A stretch of DNA of 64,000 nt from Chitinophaga sp. H8 (GTDB lineage: Bacteria; Bacteroidota; Bacteroidia; Chitinophagales; Chitinophagaceae): the NCBI RefSeq assembly GCF_040567655.1, contig NZ_JBEXAC010000001.1, positions 930,001-994,000 on the forward strand. The letters run 5' to 3'. The first letter of the stretch is position 1. Each line of letters starts with the position of its first letter. Under the pieces are notes generated by a model. It saw only the letters and a program-made list of their open reading frames with translations, was not told the origin of the DNA and did no database searches. Shown one piece after another: positions 9,773 through 19,306 of this stretch. Both the position numbers and the translations under genes were made by a program.

Positions 9773-11080
9773 ATGAGATGTACAAGAATATATGGCGTAG
9801 CAGTATTGCTTATGGTACTCCAATGGAGCGGGGTAATAGCACAAACAACCCGGAGCCTGGAGATAGATCCTTCATATGCGGTTACCGCTGGACGCATTTA
9901 CCGTACGGTTATTAAAAACCCTGCCTATAAATTTGAACATGCCAACTACTCCATTTTTATACCGGATGGCGTGCCATACATCAAAGGAATTCTGATACAT
10001 CAGCATGGCTGTACGATGGAAGGTACAGGCGCCGCTACTGCACATGATCTGCAATACCAGGCTTTTGCCAGGAAATGGCACCTCGCAGTAATAGGCCCCG
10101 ATCTGTATCCGCAAAAAGGTTCCAGTTGCGGAGATTGGATCAGCCCGGAGGATGGCTCGGGGGCAGCGCTCCTGGATGCGCTACGGAATTTTGCAGGACT
10201 CACAGACCATCCGGAACTGAATAACGTTCCCTGGTTACTGTGGGGCCATTCCGGTGGTGGACATTGGGTGCTTAAAATGATGGGGGCCTATCCTTCCCGT
10301 ATTATGGGCGCTTTTTGCTACTCTGCGGCATTTGATCCTAACATCGCCTATCCTCCTGAAACGGGGAAGATACCGGTGATACTCCGGCATGCAGGGGCTG
10401 AGGATGTGATTGATTGCTGGCCCACTGCCACACATGCTTTTCTGAAATTCAGGGCATTGAATAGTTTTGCCAGCCTGGCCTATACACCGGGGCAAACACA
10501 TAACCTCAGCTATGTGCGTTATATGGCGATCCCTTTCTTTGAGGCCGTACTGGCACAACGACTGCCCGAACAAGGCTCGTCCCTGTTGAAAGATATGGAT
10601 ACTACCCGCGCCTGGTTAGGCGATACACTGACCAACCAGGTGTATAAGTTAACAGCATATAAAAAAAGCCGGGAAGGCATGTGCCTGTTGCCTGATGCTA
10701 CTACTGCTGCCACATGGAAAGAATATGTGACTACCGGTACGGTAGCAGATAAAACGCCACCTCCTGCACCGGTGGCGTTGAAAATGTACGCAGGCACTGC
10801 CGACACTGCCTATCTCACCTGGCAGGTATACGGGGATGTAGAATCTCCTATCAAATACTTTAATGTGTATAGAAACAAACAACTGATTGGCCGTTTTCCG
10901 GAGTCGGGCGAATACCAGACGTTTGATCTCAATGGTGATAATGCCATCCCGGTGATCTTGCCGGAGAGCAGGTTTTTGATCAGTACACCTGTGAAAAAAT
11001 CAGACAGCTTTGCTGTTACTGCGGTCAACCAGTTTAACCTGGAATCTTCCCGGACAACAATAAATAACCGCAAAAAGTAA
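9773..11080 (+). CDS. Secreted alpha/beta-hydrolase esterase with C-terminal Fn3-like domain
   Basis: 435 residues with a signal peptide (VIAQ). Residues about 60-290 form an alpha/beta-hydrolase: ILIHQHGC supplies the oxyanion region, LLWGHSGGGHW holds the nucleophile elbow with Ser160, a GAEDVID segment can give the acid and GQTHNLSY the histidine. Residues about 330-430 (TPPPAPVALKMY... AYLTWQVYGD...YFNVYRN) look like a fibronectin type III-like beta-sandwich. The substrate is not evident; acetyl or feruloyl esters on the locus glycan are reasonable, with a poly-ester depolymerase-like activity the alternative. It lies 21 bp downstream of the SASA esterase and is probably in the same transcript. 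Confidence 0.75.
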   Translation: MRCTRIYGVAVLLMVLQWSGVIAQTTRSLEIDPSYAVTAGRIYRTVIKNPAYKFEHANYSIFIPDGVPYIKGILIHQHGCTMEGTGAATAHDLQYQAFARKWHLAVIGPDLYPQKGSSCGDWISPEDGSGAALLDALRNFAGLTDHPELNNVPWLLWGHSGGGHWVLKMMGAYPSRIMGAFCYSAAFDPNIAYPPETGKIPVILRHAGAEDVIDCWPTATHAFLKFRALNSFASLAYTPGQTHNLSYVRYMAIPFFEAVLAQRLPEQGSSLLKDMDTTRAWLGDTLTNQVYKLTAYKKSREGMCLLPDATTAATWKEYVTTGTVADKTPPPAPVALKMYAGTADTAYLTWQVYGDVESPIKYFNVYRNKQLIGRFPESGEYQTFDLNGDNAIPVILPESRFLISTPVKKSDSFAVTAVNQFNLESSRTTINNRKK

Positions 11081-11112
11081 ATGGTACCGTATTAGCTGCT
11101 ATTTTTGTAGCA

Positions 11113-12369
11113 TTGAATGGCAGGATACTCATATTGTTTGTATGGTTAACTTGTACCGCAACGGCTGTAATGGCACAGGCGGACAAATGGACAGGCATCT
11201 GGCGGACGTCTGTAAAGCCATGGCCCCAATCCTCAGTTATTAACTTTGAATGGCATATCGGCGACCCGGTACAAGGAGTCTTATATCCTGCTGTCTTAAA
11301 ATTGCAATACGGAGAATTTACAGGTATCTATGAAATGCTGCTGGCAAAGAAAAATGAGCATCAGCTGGGAATAGGCCGCAATAAATATCCTGTAAAGGAA
11401 ACACCTTATAAACTGGGACCCTGGATGTGGTACCTCAATGGTACCCTGGACTATCAGGATACACGGATATCCGTAAACCGGATGTGGATAGACCGGTTTA
11501 ATATATGGATGTACGGCCTTTATGATGAAGATGAAATTTATGTACACTCAAAAGTCACCTTGCGCGATGTGTTATACAGGGATGCCCTCTCACTGACAAG
11601 ATCAGGTAATAAACCACTTCCGGATTCCAGCCTGCAAAGAATACTACGCCAGGATAGTATCAACATATATTTTGGTATGTATGAGCGTATTGTAACGAAA
11701 GATAGTATCATTCCTCTGCTACTGGAAGACCAGGAAAAATACGATAAAGACACCGTTACCCTCTTACATAATGGCAAACCATTGTTTACCCGGGAACAGA
11801 TCAATGATCAGAACCGGCAGTTGAGTGTGCCACTCGATACCGGCCGGAATCTCTTTGTTTTCTTTGCCGACAATTATGGCGGGCTGCCACCTAATACGGG
11901 CTTCTTGAAGTCTACGATTAACAACAAGCCTTACGGTTTTGATTTCAGTGACCGCCCTAACGGGTATGCTACTTTCCTGGTCGCAAATATTTATCGCGCT
12001 CCGGCGGGGAATGATACAGTGATCAGCAACATTATCCAGCGTACTTCCATTCCCGTTGCCACTATTCCGGTGAATACACGGGATGTCATATTAGCCCTCA
12101 GAGATGCCAGGATACAGGATGCGGATAGTATTTCCCTTTGTTTGAACGGCGAATGGATAGCCAGGGGATTTCCTGTTAAAAGTGCCGTACAGACAATTGC
12201 TATCAGGTTAAAAAAGGGGGAGAATATACTATTATTTACAGCAGATAATCTCGGATCAATTCCTCCCAATACAGCAGAACTACAGATCAGGTATGGCCGG
12301 AAAACAAAAACACTGAACCTCAGTACGGATATGCGCAGGAACAATGAAATCCGGTTGATCCTGGAATAA
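11113..12369 (+). CDS. Secreted protein of unknown function with duplicated C-terminal beta-domain
   Basis: I do not recognise the family. The frame has no ATG near its start; TTG at 11113 gives a good signal peptide (MNGRILILFVWLTCTATAVMAQ, residues 1-22), so TTG or a further upstream non-ATG codon is used. The first half (GIWRTSVKPWPQSS... GPWMWYLNGTL) is aromatic and probably beta-rich. The second half contains two related segments, residues about 215-290 and about 315-405, each with a LxLNG/LLHNG strand and ending in FxADNxGxxPPNT. This indicates an internal duplication of a small beta-sandwich. It is the last co-directional gene of the GH78 locus, 32 bp after the hydrolase, so a role in recognition or processing of the same glycan is plausible. 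Confidence 0.6.
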   Translation: MNGRILILFVWLTCTATAVMAQADKWTGIWRTSVKPWPQSSVINFEWHIGDPVQGVLYPAVLKLQYGEFTGIYEMLLAKKNEHQLGIGRNKYPVKETPYKLGPWMWYLNGTLDYQDTRISVNRMWIDRFNIWMYGLYDEDEIYVHSKVTLRDVLYRDALSLTRSGNKPLPDSSLQRILRQDSINIYFGMYERIVTKDSIIPLLLEDQEKYDKDTVTLLHNGKPLFTREQINDQNRQLSVPLDTGRNLFVFFADNYGGLPPNTGFLKSTINNKPYGFDFSDRPNGYATFLVANIYRAPAGNDTVISNIIQRTSIPVATIPVNTRDVILALRDARIQDADSISLCLNGEWIARGFPVKSAVQTIAIRLKKGENILLFTADNLGSIPPNTAELQIRYGRKTKTLNLSTDMRRNNEIRLILE

Positions 12370-12583
12370 TTAATCTTCCAGCAGGATCTTAATGAACCGG
12401 GAATCCTGTTTGATCAGTTGATACATCCGGGTAAGCATCGGCATCTGCCAGGAAGTTTTGTCAGTTTGGAATGATTGCTATTACTTTGACGAAGATAATA
12501 AGTCATTACTGATTGTGGATACTATAGTACAGGAAACACTTATTATCACTGCAAATGATGACCAACATTTAATAAATAATGGT

Positions 12584-14050
12584 ATGGAACTAAAAGACTT
12601 GGCCCCACAGCAGCTGTGGAAACATTTTGCCGCTTTGAATGCGGTGCCCAGGGCTTCCAAAAAGGAAGAACAGGTGATTGGTTTTGTAATGGACTTTGGT
12701 AAAAGCTTAGGCCTGGAAACAAAAAAAGATGCTATCGGCAATGTGGTGATTAAGAAGCCGGCTACCCCAGGAATGGAAAACCGTCAGACGGTGATATTAC
12801 AATCCCATCTGGATATGGTGCACCAGAAAAACGGGGATACTGTATTTGATTTTAATACACAGGGAATTGAGATGTATGTGGACGGCGACTGGGTAAAAGC
12901 AAAAGGCACCACGCTGGGAGCGGATAATGGGATTGGGGTAGCTGCTATTATGACGATATTATCAGATAAGACGCTGCAGCACCCTGCTATTGAAGCCATG
13001 TTTACAATAGATGAAGAAACCGGAATGACGGGCGCTAAAGAACTGGACCCGGCCAATTTCTCGGGTACCATTCTCCTGAACCTGGATACAGAAGAGGAGG
13101 ATGAACTGACCATCGGATGTGCCGGAGGATTGGATACCAATACAAGTGGACAATACACAGAAGTACCGGTGGGGGATGGATTTGTTTCTTTTGAGCTGAA
13201 GCTTAGCGGACTGATGGGTGGGCATTCCGGCATGGATATCCATAAAGGAAGAGGCAATGCGAATAAGCTCATGAACAGGTGCCTGTATAAGGCGGTGCAA
13301 TCTTTTGATATACAGCTGGCCAGCCTCGATGGGGGCAGTCTCCGGAATGCTATACCCAGAGAATCCGTGGCACAGGTGATCATACCGGAAAAAGACCAGG
13401 CCGCGTTTGCCGCTTTTGTAAAAACATTTATGGCTACCCTCGAAGAAGAGTATAAGACAATTGAGCCAGGGCTTAAGCTGGAATTACGTGCTGTTGCTAC
13501 CCCTGCTAAAGTGATGGAAGCTGGTTATTTCATTAAAATACTGCGTGCTATCTATGCTGCGCCTAATGGCGTATTCCGGATGAGCCCTGATATAGATGAC
13601 CTGGTAGAAGCCTCTACTAACCTGGCAAAGGTGATTGTTAAAGAGGGCGTTTTTGTTACACAGTCCCTTCAGCGGAGCAGTGTGGAAAGTACCAAGGAAG
13701 ATGTGGCGAATGGGGTGAAAGCAGCATTTGAAAATATCGGGTGCGAAGTAGTACAGGGAGGGGATTATCCCGGATGGAAACCAGATGCAGATTCCGCAGT
13801 ATTAAGATTGTTGCTGGATTTGTATAAGGACCATTTTAAACATACTCCTAAAGTGGGGGCTTGTCATGCGGGCCTGGAATGTGGGATCCTGGGCGCTCAC
13901 TTTGCGGGAGGACTGGATATGATCTCGTTTGGTCCTACTATTCATGGGGCACATTCTCCGGATGAGCGGGTACAAATATCTTCCGTGGGCAGGTTCTATG
14001 ACTATTTGCTGCATATACTCCGGGAGATACCGGTGAAAGCAAATGCTTAG
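12584..14050 (+). CDS. pepD: Aminoacyl-histidine dipeptidase (PepD), M20 family
   Basis: A 488-residue cytoplasmic di-zinc dipeptidase that cleaves Xaa-His (carnosine-like) and other dipeptides. ATG at 12584 (MELKDLAPQQLWKHF) is chosen because homologues begin at this helix; the 42 codons further upstream read from a TTG at 12458 look non-coding. The M20 motifs are present: QSHLDMV with zinc-ligand His and Asp, GADNGIGVA with the bridging Asp, and DEETGMTGA with the catalytic Glu pair. A dimerisation lid follows (GGHSGMDIHKGRGNANKL). It ends with the zinc His region GPTIHGAHSPDE. The product is unrelated to the flanking glycan loci. Its last 4 bp overlap tail-to-tail with the sigma factor gene on the other strand. 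The 214 bp before it (12370-12583) hold no convincing gene. Confidence 0.93.
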   Translation: MELKDLAPQQLWKHFAALNAVPRASKKEEQVIGFVMDFGKSLGLETKKDAIGNVVIKKPATPGMENRQTVILQSHLDMVHQKNGDTVFDFNTQGIEMYVDGDWVKAKGTTLGADNGIGVAAIMTILSDKTLQHPAIEAMFTIDEETGMTGAKELDPANFSGTILLNLDTEEEDELTIGCAGGLDTNTSGQYTEVPVGDGFVSFELKLSGLMGGHSGMDIHKGRGNANKLMNRCLYKAVQSFDIQLASLDGGSLRNAIPRESVAQVIIPEKDQAAFAAFVKTFMATLEEEYKTIEPGLKLELRAVATPAKVMEAGYFIKILRAIYAAPNGVFRMSPDIDDLVEASTNLAKVIVKEGVFVTQSLQRSSVESTKEDVANGVKAAFENIGCEVVQGGDYPGWKPDADSAVLRLLLDLYKDHFKHTPKVGACHAGLECGILGAHFAGGLDMISFGPTIHGAHSPDERVQISSVGRFYDYLLHILREIPVKANA

Positions 14051-14685
14051 CTTAATGCCCAAAATAACAGGATAAGCCCGAGATTGTATTCATGCAATTC
14101 GTTTTTTAATACCAGCAACGCCCTGCTGATATGTTTCTCTACCGTTTTTGCGGAGATATTCATGCGTACTGCAATTTCCTTGTAGGTAATCCCTTCAAAA
14201 CGGCTTAGCCGGAAGGCCTCCTGGCACTGCGGCGGCAGGGTGTTGATAATATCCATGATTTTAGCTTCCAGGCTTTTAGCATCCAGGTAATCAGGCACTT
14301 CATTTTCGGTACAACCCTCGGATAAGGCTTTCAGTTTTGCAGTATGCATATTGCGGTGATAGCTGCTGCGAAGCTCATGAAGTACTTTATTGCGCAGGGT
14401 GGCAAAGAGCCATGCAGCAATATTCCCACTCACGTCCAGGCTATGCCTTTTATGCCAGCAGTTGATGAAAACATCCTGTACCAGCTCTTCCACAATTGTT
14501 TCTGTAGGAATCCGCTTATAGGCCTTATTACATAAGTAGCTATAGTAACGGTAGTACAATGTTTCATATGCACGCTCATCATCGGCTTGGATCCGCTTCA
14601 GGAGATCATGGTCTGTATATGCCTGGTATGGTATTATAGCAATAGATTTTAGTCTGAATAAAGTAACTGTATTTGCTTCCCGCAA
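14047..14685 (-). CDS. ECF-type RNA polymerase sigma-70 factor
   Basis: About 200 residues with sigma region 2 (DDERAYETLYYRYYSYL, then EELVQDVFINCW) and region 4 (LPPQCQEAFRLSRFEGITYKEIA followed by the helix-turn-helix VRMNISAKTVEKHISRAL). It belongs to the Bacteroidota ECF group that works with FecR anti-sigma factors and TonB transporters. The longest frame begins at a TTG at 14685; there is no in-frame ATG before region 2, so the start is uncertain, and a non-ATG start near the TDHDLL segment is also possible. It is divergent from the FecR gene at 14858 and very likely drives the FecR-SusC-SusD-GH29 operon when the glycan binds SusC. A hydrophobic C-terminal tail (GLILLFWAL) is common in this group. 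Confidence 0.9.
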   Translation of the reverse strand: MREANTVTLFRLKSIAIIPYQAYTDHDLLKRIQADDERAYETLYYRYYSYLCNKAYKRIPTETIVEELVQDVFINCWHKRHSLDVSGNIAAWLFATLRNKVLHELRSSYHRNMHTAKLKALSEGCTENEVPDYLDAKSLEAKIMDIINTLPPQCQEAFRLSRFEGITYKEIAVRMNISAKTVEKHISRALLVLKNELHEYNLGLILLFWALS

Positions 14686-14857
14686 ACTAAAAGTATCGTC
14701 TTTACAGGATATTTCTGAGTATCGTGCCCGATATTTTTTGAATCATGGTTATTTGATATTTCCTGATCTTTTTTTAACATTTTAGAAAAAAGCCAGGAAT
14801 GGGGTGGGGGACAATTGTTTTTACTGCAATATTATCTCACAGGCAATACTTGCAAAC

Positions 14858-15841
14858 ATGAATGAACAACAACTGACGGAGTTAATTGAAAGATACCTGG
14901 AAGGTACGGCTACACAAGAGGAAAGGGAAAAAGTAGAGCAGTGGTATGCCGGTTTCGATGATTACACCGCAAACTTCTATAATGGCGATGCAGCTAAGAT
15001 CGCTGCTTCTGCGCAAAAAAGCCTGGCCCTTATCCGGCAGCAGCTCTCCGCAGCTCCTGCCCGGCAACCTGTACAAATGAAGCGGCGTATGGGGTGGACC
15101 AGGATAGCCGCGGCGGCAGTGGTGTTATTGTTTGCAGGGGTAGCTACTTATTTTTTTCTATATACGCCCCGGGTGAGTGCCCGTATCATTGTAAAGAATG
15201 CCGCTGGCCAGGTACGGCAGGTGCTATTGCCTGATAGCTCTGTTGTATGGCTAAACTCCCACAGTGAAATACAATATCTGCCTGATTTTTCTGATACCGC
15301 AAGGGAAGTTTTCCTCAGCGGAGAGGGATTCTTTGAAATCAGGCCGGAAAGCAAACGGCCTTTCTTAGTCCATTGTCAGGAGATTACCACTCGTGTGTTA
15401 GGCACCTCTTTTAATGTAAATGCTTATAGAGAGCTGGACACGATGGCCATCACCCTGTTAACCGGCAAAGTAGCCATATCATCATCCGGTAAGGTGCTGG
15501 GGGTATTGGCACCGGACCAGCAATTGAGTTATTACCGGACCAGCGGAAAGGTAGTTACCGCACAGGTGTCGGCCGATGCCCTGGGCGCCTGGAAAGAAGG
15601 TAAGCTGCAATTTGATGATTGTTCTATGGAACAAATTGCTACCACACTGGAAAGATGGTATGGGTACAAATTTAGTTTTGAATATGACCAGCTGAAAAAA
15701 TGCCGGTATTCCGCAAGCTTTGAAAACACCATTCCACTAAAAGATTTACTGGATATACTGCGCCAGGTAAGTAATGTACAATACGACCTGGATGCGGTCA
15801 ATAAATCAGTTGTTTTTAAGGGAAAGCATTGTAATAATTAA
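14858..15841 (+). CDS. FecR-family anti-sigma factor
   Basis: 327 residues from ATG 14858 (MNEQQLTELIERYLEG); the longer frame from 14804 adds 18 unlikely residues. It has a cytoplasmic N-terminal helical part that should hold the sigma factor, one membrane segment at about 81-101 (IAAAAVVLLFAGVATYFFLY), and a periplasmic FecR domain with GQVRQVLLPDSSVVWLNS and FLSGEGFFEI. The C-terminal DUF4974-like domain (LQFDDCSMEQIATTLERWYGYKF) resembles the STN domain that it meets on SusC. It should relay substrate occupancy of the SusC at 16003 to the divergent sigma factor. The arrangement sigma (-) / FecR (+) then SusC is a typical sigma/anti-sigma-controlled glycan locus. Confidence 0.93.
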   Translation: MNEQQLTELIERYLEGTATQEEREKVEQWYAGFDDYTANFYNGDAAKIAASAQKSLALIRQQLSAAPARQPVQMKRRMGWTRIAAAAVVLLFAGVATYFFLYTPRVSARIIVKNAAGQVRQVLLPDSSVVWLNSHSEIQYLPDFSDTAREVFLSGEGFFEIRPESKRPFLVHCQEITTRVLGTSFNVNAYRELDTMAITLLTGKVAISSSGKVLGVLAPDQQLSYYRTSGKVVTAQVSADALGAWKEGKLQFDDCSMEQIATTLERWYGYKFSFEYDQLKKCRYSASFENTIPLKDLLDILRQVSNVQYDLDAVNKSVVFKGKHCNN

Positions 15842-15930
15842 CAACCAAAATTTACAAAGATGATCAGGCAAGTTTACTGCGATTTTTAGCGCGGGGGGCA
15901 GCATTATGCGCCTTTTTATTCCACAAAAAA

Positions 15931-15957
15931 ACCGCTCCGGGTCTAAGACGGAGCGGT
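15931..15957 (-). terminator. Perfect 9-bp hairpin with U-tract on the minus strand, in the susC leader
   Basis: ACCGCTCCG (15931-15939) and CGGAGCGGT (15949-15957) form a perfect inverted repeat with a 9-nt loop. A run of seven A lies just before it, so a minus-strand transcript would read stem-loop then UUUUUUU, a classical intrinsic terminator. No minus-strand gene ends here; the neighbouring genes are both on the + strand. It lies 45 bp before the SusC start and could instead be a 5' leader structure of the + strand mRNA. Confidence 0.55.
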
Positions 15958-16002
15958 GAATGATTCGAATTAAACGTCAAACATTTAAAACAAGACGAAT
16001 TT

Positions 16003-19000
16003 ATGCATTTTCTTCCAGCGATCGCCGGGAAGTGGCGACTTTTTTTGCTTTTCCGGTATGGTCTTCATCCGAAACTACAGTTTATAATGAGGTGTTCATT
16101 ATTCTTTACATGCTTTATTTGTGCCAGCTTTACAATAGTGCTGGCTTCAGAAGCTGATGGGCAGCGAATTACCACAGAAAAGATCAGTATCACGGCATAC
16201 AATCAGGATCTTAAGCAGATATTCCATATGATAGCATCTGCCAGTGGAGCGCAATTCGTTTATTCCAGCAGTCAGGTAAACGGAGAAAAAGATATTACCC
16301 TGGTAGAGCGGGATGCAACGTTGGAAGACGTATTAAACAGGTTATTATTACCCCGCCATTTTAAATGGAAAGCATCCGGTAATCATATTATCATTACACA
16401 GAACATCGCTGGCACTTCCGGCAATGAGATGGACGCGCCTGTACGTATCCGGGGAAGGGTTTTTGATCAGGCAGATCCTCCGGCTCCGCTACCCGGGGTA
16501 AGTGTGGCTGTAAAAGGTACCAGCCGGGGTACCGCTACAGAATCGGATGGCTCTTTTGAAATAAAGGCCAGCCCGGGAGAAGTCCTTGTTTTCTCCTTCA
16601 TGGGATATAAGCAGGTGGAATATGTTGTTGGAAAACAGGATAACATTACTATTTCCCTGCAGCAGAATGTAAGCGCCCTGGAACAGGTGGTGGTAACAGG
16701 TTACTCTTCCCAAAAGGTAAAGAACCTGGCGAGTTCACTGGCAACAGTTAACCCTGCCAATATCCAGGCAAAACCCATCACGCAATTGTCCCAGGCATTG
16801 CAGGGTGGTGTTACCGGCCTCACCGTACAGCAGGGCTCCGGCTTGCCGGGAGGCGATGCGGCTACCATCAAAATAAGGGGTATCAATACCCTGGGCTATA
16901 CCAGCCCTTTGATCCTGGTAGATGGTGTGCCCTTTGATATTAACAACGTAGATCCTACTACGGTAGAAAATATCACGATTCTTAAAGACGCGGCTGCAGC
17001 AAGTATTTATGGGGCCAGAGCGGCCAATGGGGTGATCCTGGTAACTACCCGAAGGGGAGTACCTGGTAAAGTACAGGTTACCTATGATGGGTATGTAGGT
17101 ATGCAAAATCCTACTTATGTCCCCAAGTTTGTAGATGCTGCCAGGTACATGGAAATCGTAAACGAGGCAAATAGTAATGTGGGCCGTGATAAACAGTATA
17201 CGGATGAGGCAATAGCGACCACGCGTAATGGCAGCGATCCCTTACATTATCCTAATACGGACTGGACTAACATTATGTTGAAGAAGAGTGCACTTATCAC
17301 CAATCATACCCTGGGGGTAAGCGGTGGAAACAGTGTGGCTCGTTTTGCAGTAACCGCTACTTATCTCAAACAGGATGGTATCATGGATAATACCAGTTTC
17401 GACAGGTTTATGCTGCGTGCCAATACGAGTGTTACCCTGCGGAAGAACATTATCATGTTCCTGGACCTTAATACTACCCGTGGCAACCAGACGCTGCCCT
17501 ATGCCGATGGCCGGGGAAACATGGACTGGATGCTGTATATGACTTATGGTATTCCTCCAAACGTGATGGCCAAATATCCGGTAAGGGAGGATGGATTGGT
17601 GACTTACGGACAATTTGGTGAAATGAGGAACCCGCTGGCTCACCTGGAAGTAGGCGGTGTGCAGAAAAATATGACCGACAATGTACAGGTAAATTTTCAA
17701 CCCAAGTGGGAAATCGTACCTGGGCTGAATTTAAAGATGCAATATAACTTCCGGATCAGAAGCACTACCACCACTACTTCACGGGATGCTTTTAATTTCC
17801 TGAATTATTTTGACAGCAACCTGATGTATGTATTTGGAGCCAATTCAGGGACCTCTTCAGACAGAAGTACCTATAACTACCTCAGCGGTACATTGGACTA
17901 TGAGCGGAATATCGACAAGCATCGTATATTCCTGCTCGGTGGCGCTTCGCAGGAGTTTGACAGCCCGGATGCCGTGAATATCAGTACACTCCGTTCCGTA
18001 TTCGCTAAGTTGTACTATTCCTATAACGACAAGTATTTACTCGAAGCAGCCCTTCGTGGTGATGGTTCTTCCCGCTTTGGTCCTGGTAATAAATGGGGCA
18101 GTTTCCCTTCTGTCGCATTGGGATGGAATATCAGCAATGAGCATTTTCTGAAAGGGATGAAAGCCCTGGACAACTGGAAGCTGAGAGCTTCTTACGGCAT
18201 GCTGGGAAATAACCAGAACGTAGGTAATTACCAATATCAAACTACCATTAATACAGGTAATGGGGTGGAAAACACTTTTGGTAATCCGGATATTACCTGG
18301 GAAAAGGTGAAGATGCTGGATATCGGAACGGATCTTGGATTCTTTAATAATAACCTGCATCTGACTATTGACTGGTATGATAAAACAACGGATGATATTT
18401 TGCTGGCACCACCAGTTGCTGCTGCCTCCGGTTTAAAAGCCATTTCACTGAATGCAGGGAAGGTGCGCAACCGGGGATGGGAATTTGCACTGGACGTTAA
18501 CCGGAAAATAGGTAAGCAGGCAACTATCTTTACCCGAACAGGATTCTCCGCTTATAAGAACACGATTCTTTCTCTTTGGGGTGGACCATATTACCCTACC
18601 AATGCCATTCATAGAGAAGGTGATCCGCTGGGCATGTATTATGGATTTAAGACAAATGGGCTGCTCCAGCAAAAAGACCTGGACGCGGGTGTACCTGTTT
18701 TTTCAGGACAACAGCCGGGGGATATTAAATATGTAGACTATGATGGTAATGGGGTACTGAATGATGACGATCGTACCATCATAGGTAATCCTGAGCCGAG
18801 AGTGAATTATTTTATTAACCTGGGAGGAAGTTTTAAAGGCTTTGACCTGGAGGTACAATTGAATGGATATGGGGCGCATACTGCGGTGTATCGTGGACGC
18901 ATAGCAGCGCCATTGGATGTGGCAGATCCTGGTGCCAAGCCTATGGAATTTCAAACAAATTACTGGACCCCTACTAATACAAATGCACGTTTTCCAAGGA

Positions 19001-19278
19001 TAGTCCCTAATAGCCTCACCAGTTCCAACGTAACCAGGTTTTCAGATTTCTGGTTTGAGAATGCCGCTTATGCCAGGATCCGTTTTATCCAGTTGGGCTA
19101 CAACTTCAACACAAATTTACTGCAACGCTTCAGGTTAAGTGGTTTCCGCATTTATGCGAATGCACAAAACCCTTTCACATTTACCAAAATGGGATTCCTG
19201 GATCCGGAAAGCAAAGGAGGAGAAACCACCTATCCGCTTATGCGTGTTTATACTTTTGGTGTTAGTGCAAGATTCTAA
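16003..19278 (+). CDS. SusC/RagA TonB-linked outer membrane transporter with STN domain
   Basis: 1091 residues from ATG 16003. The membrane-targeting segment is residues 29-53 (MRCSLFFTCF... ASEADGQ), so Met29 is an alternative start; such N-terminal extensions are common in Chitinophaga SusC proteins. Domain order: STN (about 56-130, ISITAYNQDLKQIF...), which contacts FecR; a carboxypeptidase-regulatory-like beta domain (about 147-220, PLPGVSVAVKGTSRGTATESD); a TonB plug (LQGGVTGLTVQQGSG, then VDGVPFDINNVDPTTVENITILKDAAA); and a 22-strand barrel with the LRASYGMLGN motif and an acidic DYDGNGVLNDDDRT loop. It imports glycan fragments in a TonB-dependent way. It sits between FecR and SusD; the GH29 enzyme downstream suggests fucosylated ligands. 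Confidence 0.95.
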   Translation: MHFLPAIAGKWRLFLLFRYGLHPKLQFIMRCSLFFTCFICASFTIVLASEADGQRITTEKISITAYNQDLKQIFHMIASASGAQFVYSSSQVNGEKDITLVERDATLEDVLNRLLLPRHFKWKASGNHIIITQNIAGTSGNEMDAPVRIRGRVFDQADPPAPLPGVSVAVKGTSRGTATESDGSFEIKASPGEVLVFSFMGYKQVEYVVGKQDNITISLQQNVSALEQVVVTGYSSQKVKNLASSLATVNPANIQAKPITQLSQALQGGVTGLTVQQGSGLPGGDAATIKIRGINTLGYTSPLILVDGVPFDINNVDPTTVENITILKDAAAASIYGARAANGVILVTTRRGVPGKVQVTYDGYVGMQNPTYVPKFVDAARYMEIVNEANSNVGRDKQYTDEAIATTRNGSDPLHYPNTDWTNIMLKKSALITNHTLGVSGGNSVARFAVTATYLKQDGIMDNTSFDRFMLRANTSVTLRKNIIMFLDLNTTRGNQTLPYADGRGNMDWMLYMTYGIPPNVMAKYPVREDGLVTYGQFGEMRNPLAHLEVGGVQKNMTDNVQVNFQPKWEIVPGLNLKMQYNFRIRSTTTTTSRDAFNFLNYFDSNLMYVFGANSGTSSDRSTYNYLSGTLDYERNIDKHRIFLLGGASQEFDSPDAVNISTLRSVFAKLYYSYNDKYLLEAALRGDGSSRFGPGNKWGSFPSVALGWNISNEHFLKGMKALDNWKLRASYGMLGNNQNVGNYQYQTTINTGNGVENTFGNPDITWEKVKMLDIGTDLGFFNNNLHLTIDWYDKTTDDILLAPPVAAASGLKAISLNAGKVRNRGWEFALDVNRKIGKQATIFTRTGFSAYKNTILSLWGGPYYPTNAIHREGDPLGMYYGFKTNGLLQQKDLDAGVPVFSGQQPGDIKYVDYDGNGVLNDDDRTIIGNPEPRVNYFINLGGSFKGFDLEVQLNGYGAHTAVYRGRIAAPLDVADPGAKPMEFQTNYWTPTNTNARFPRIVPNSLTSSNVTRFSDFWFENAAYARIRFIQLGYNFNTNLLQRFRLSGFRIYANAQNPFTFTKMGFLDPESKGGETTYPLMRVYTFGVSARF

Positions 19279-19306
19279 AACAGGGCAGTATTTTAAAATC
19301 AGTATC

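Noticed and set aside
12370..12474. Minus-strand frame of about 34 codons ending ...MYQLIKQDSRFIKILLED
   Set aside because: It reads like the tail of a protein and might be a gene remnant, but an in-frame stop at 12478 closes it, there is no start context and I recognise no family.
14804..14857. Upstream extension of the FecR frame
   Set aside because: The 18 added residues do not resemble FecR N-termini; ATG at 14858 begins the conserved helical part.
19139..19306. Upstream extension of the SusD frame into the SusC gene
   Set aside because: The lipoprotein signal peptide starts at 19307; the extension is the SusC sequence read in another frame.
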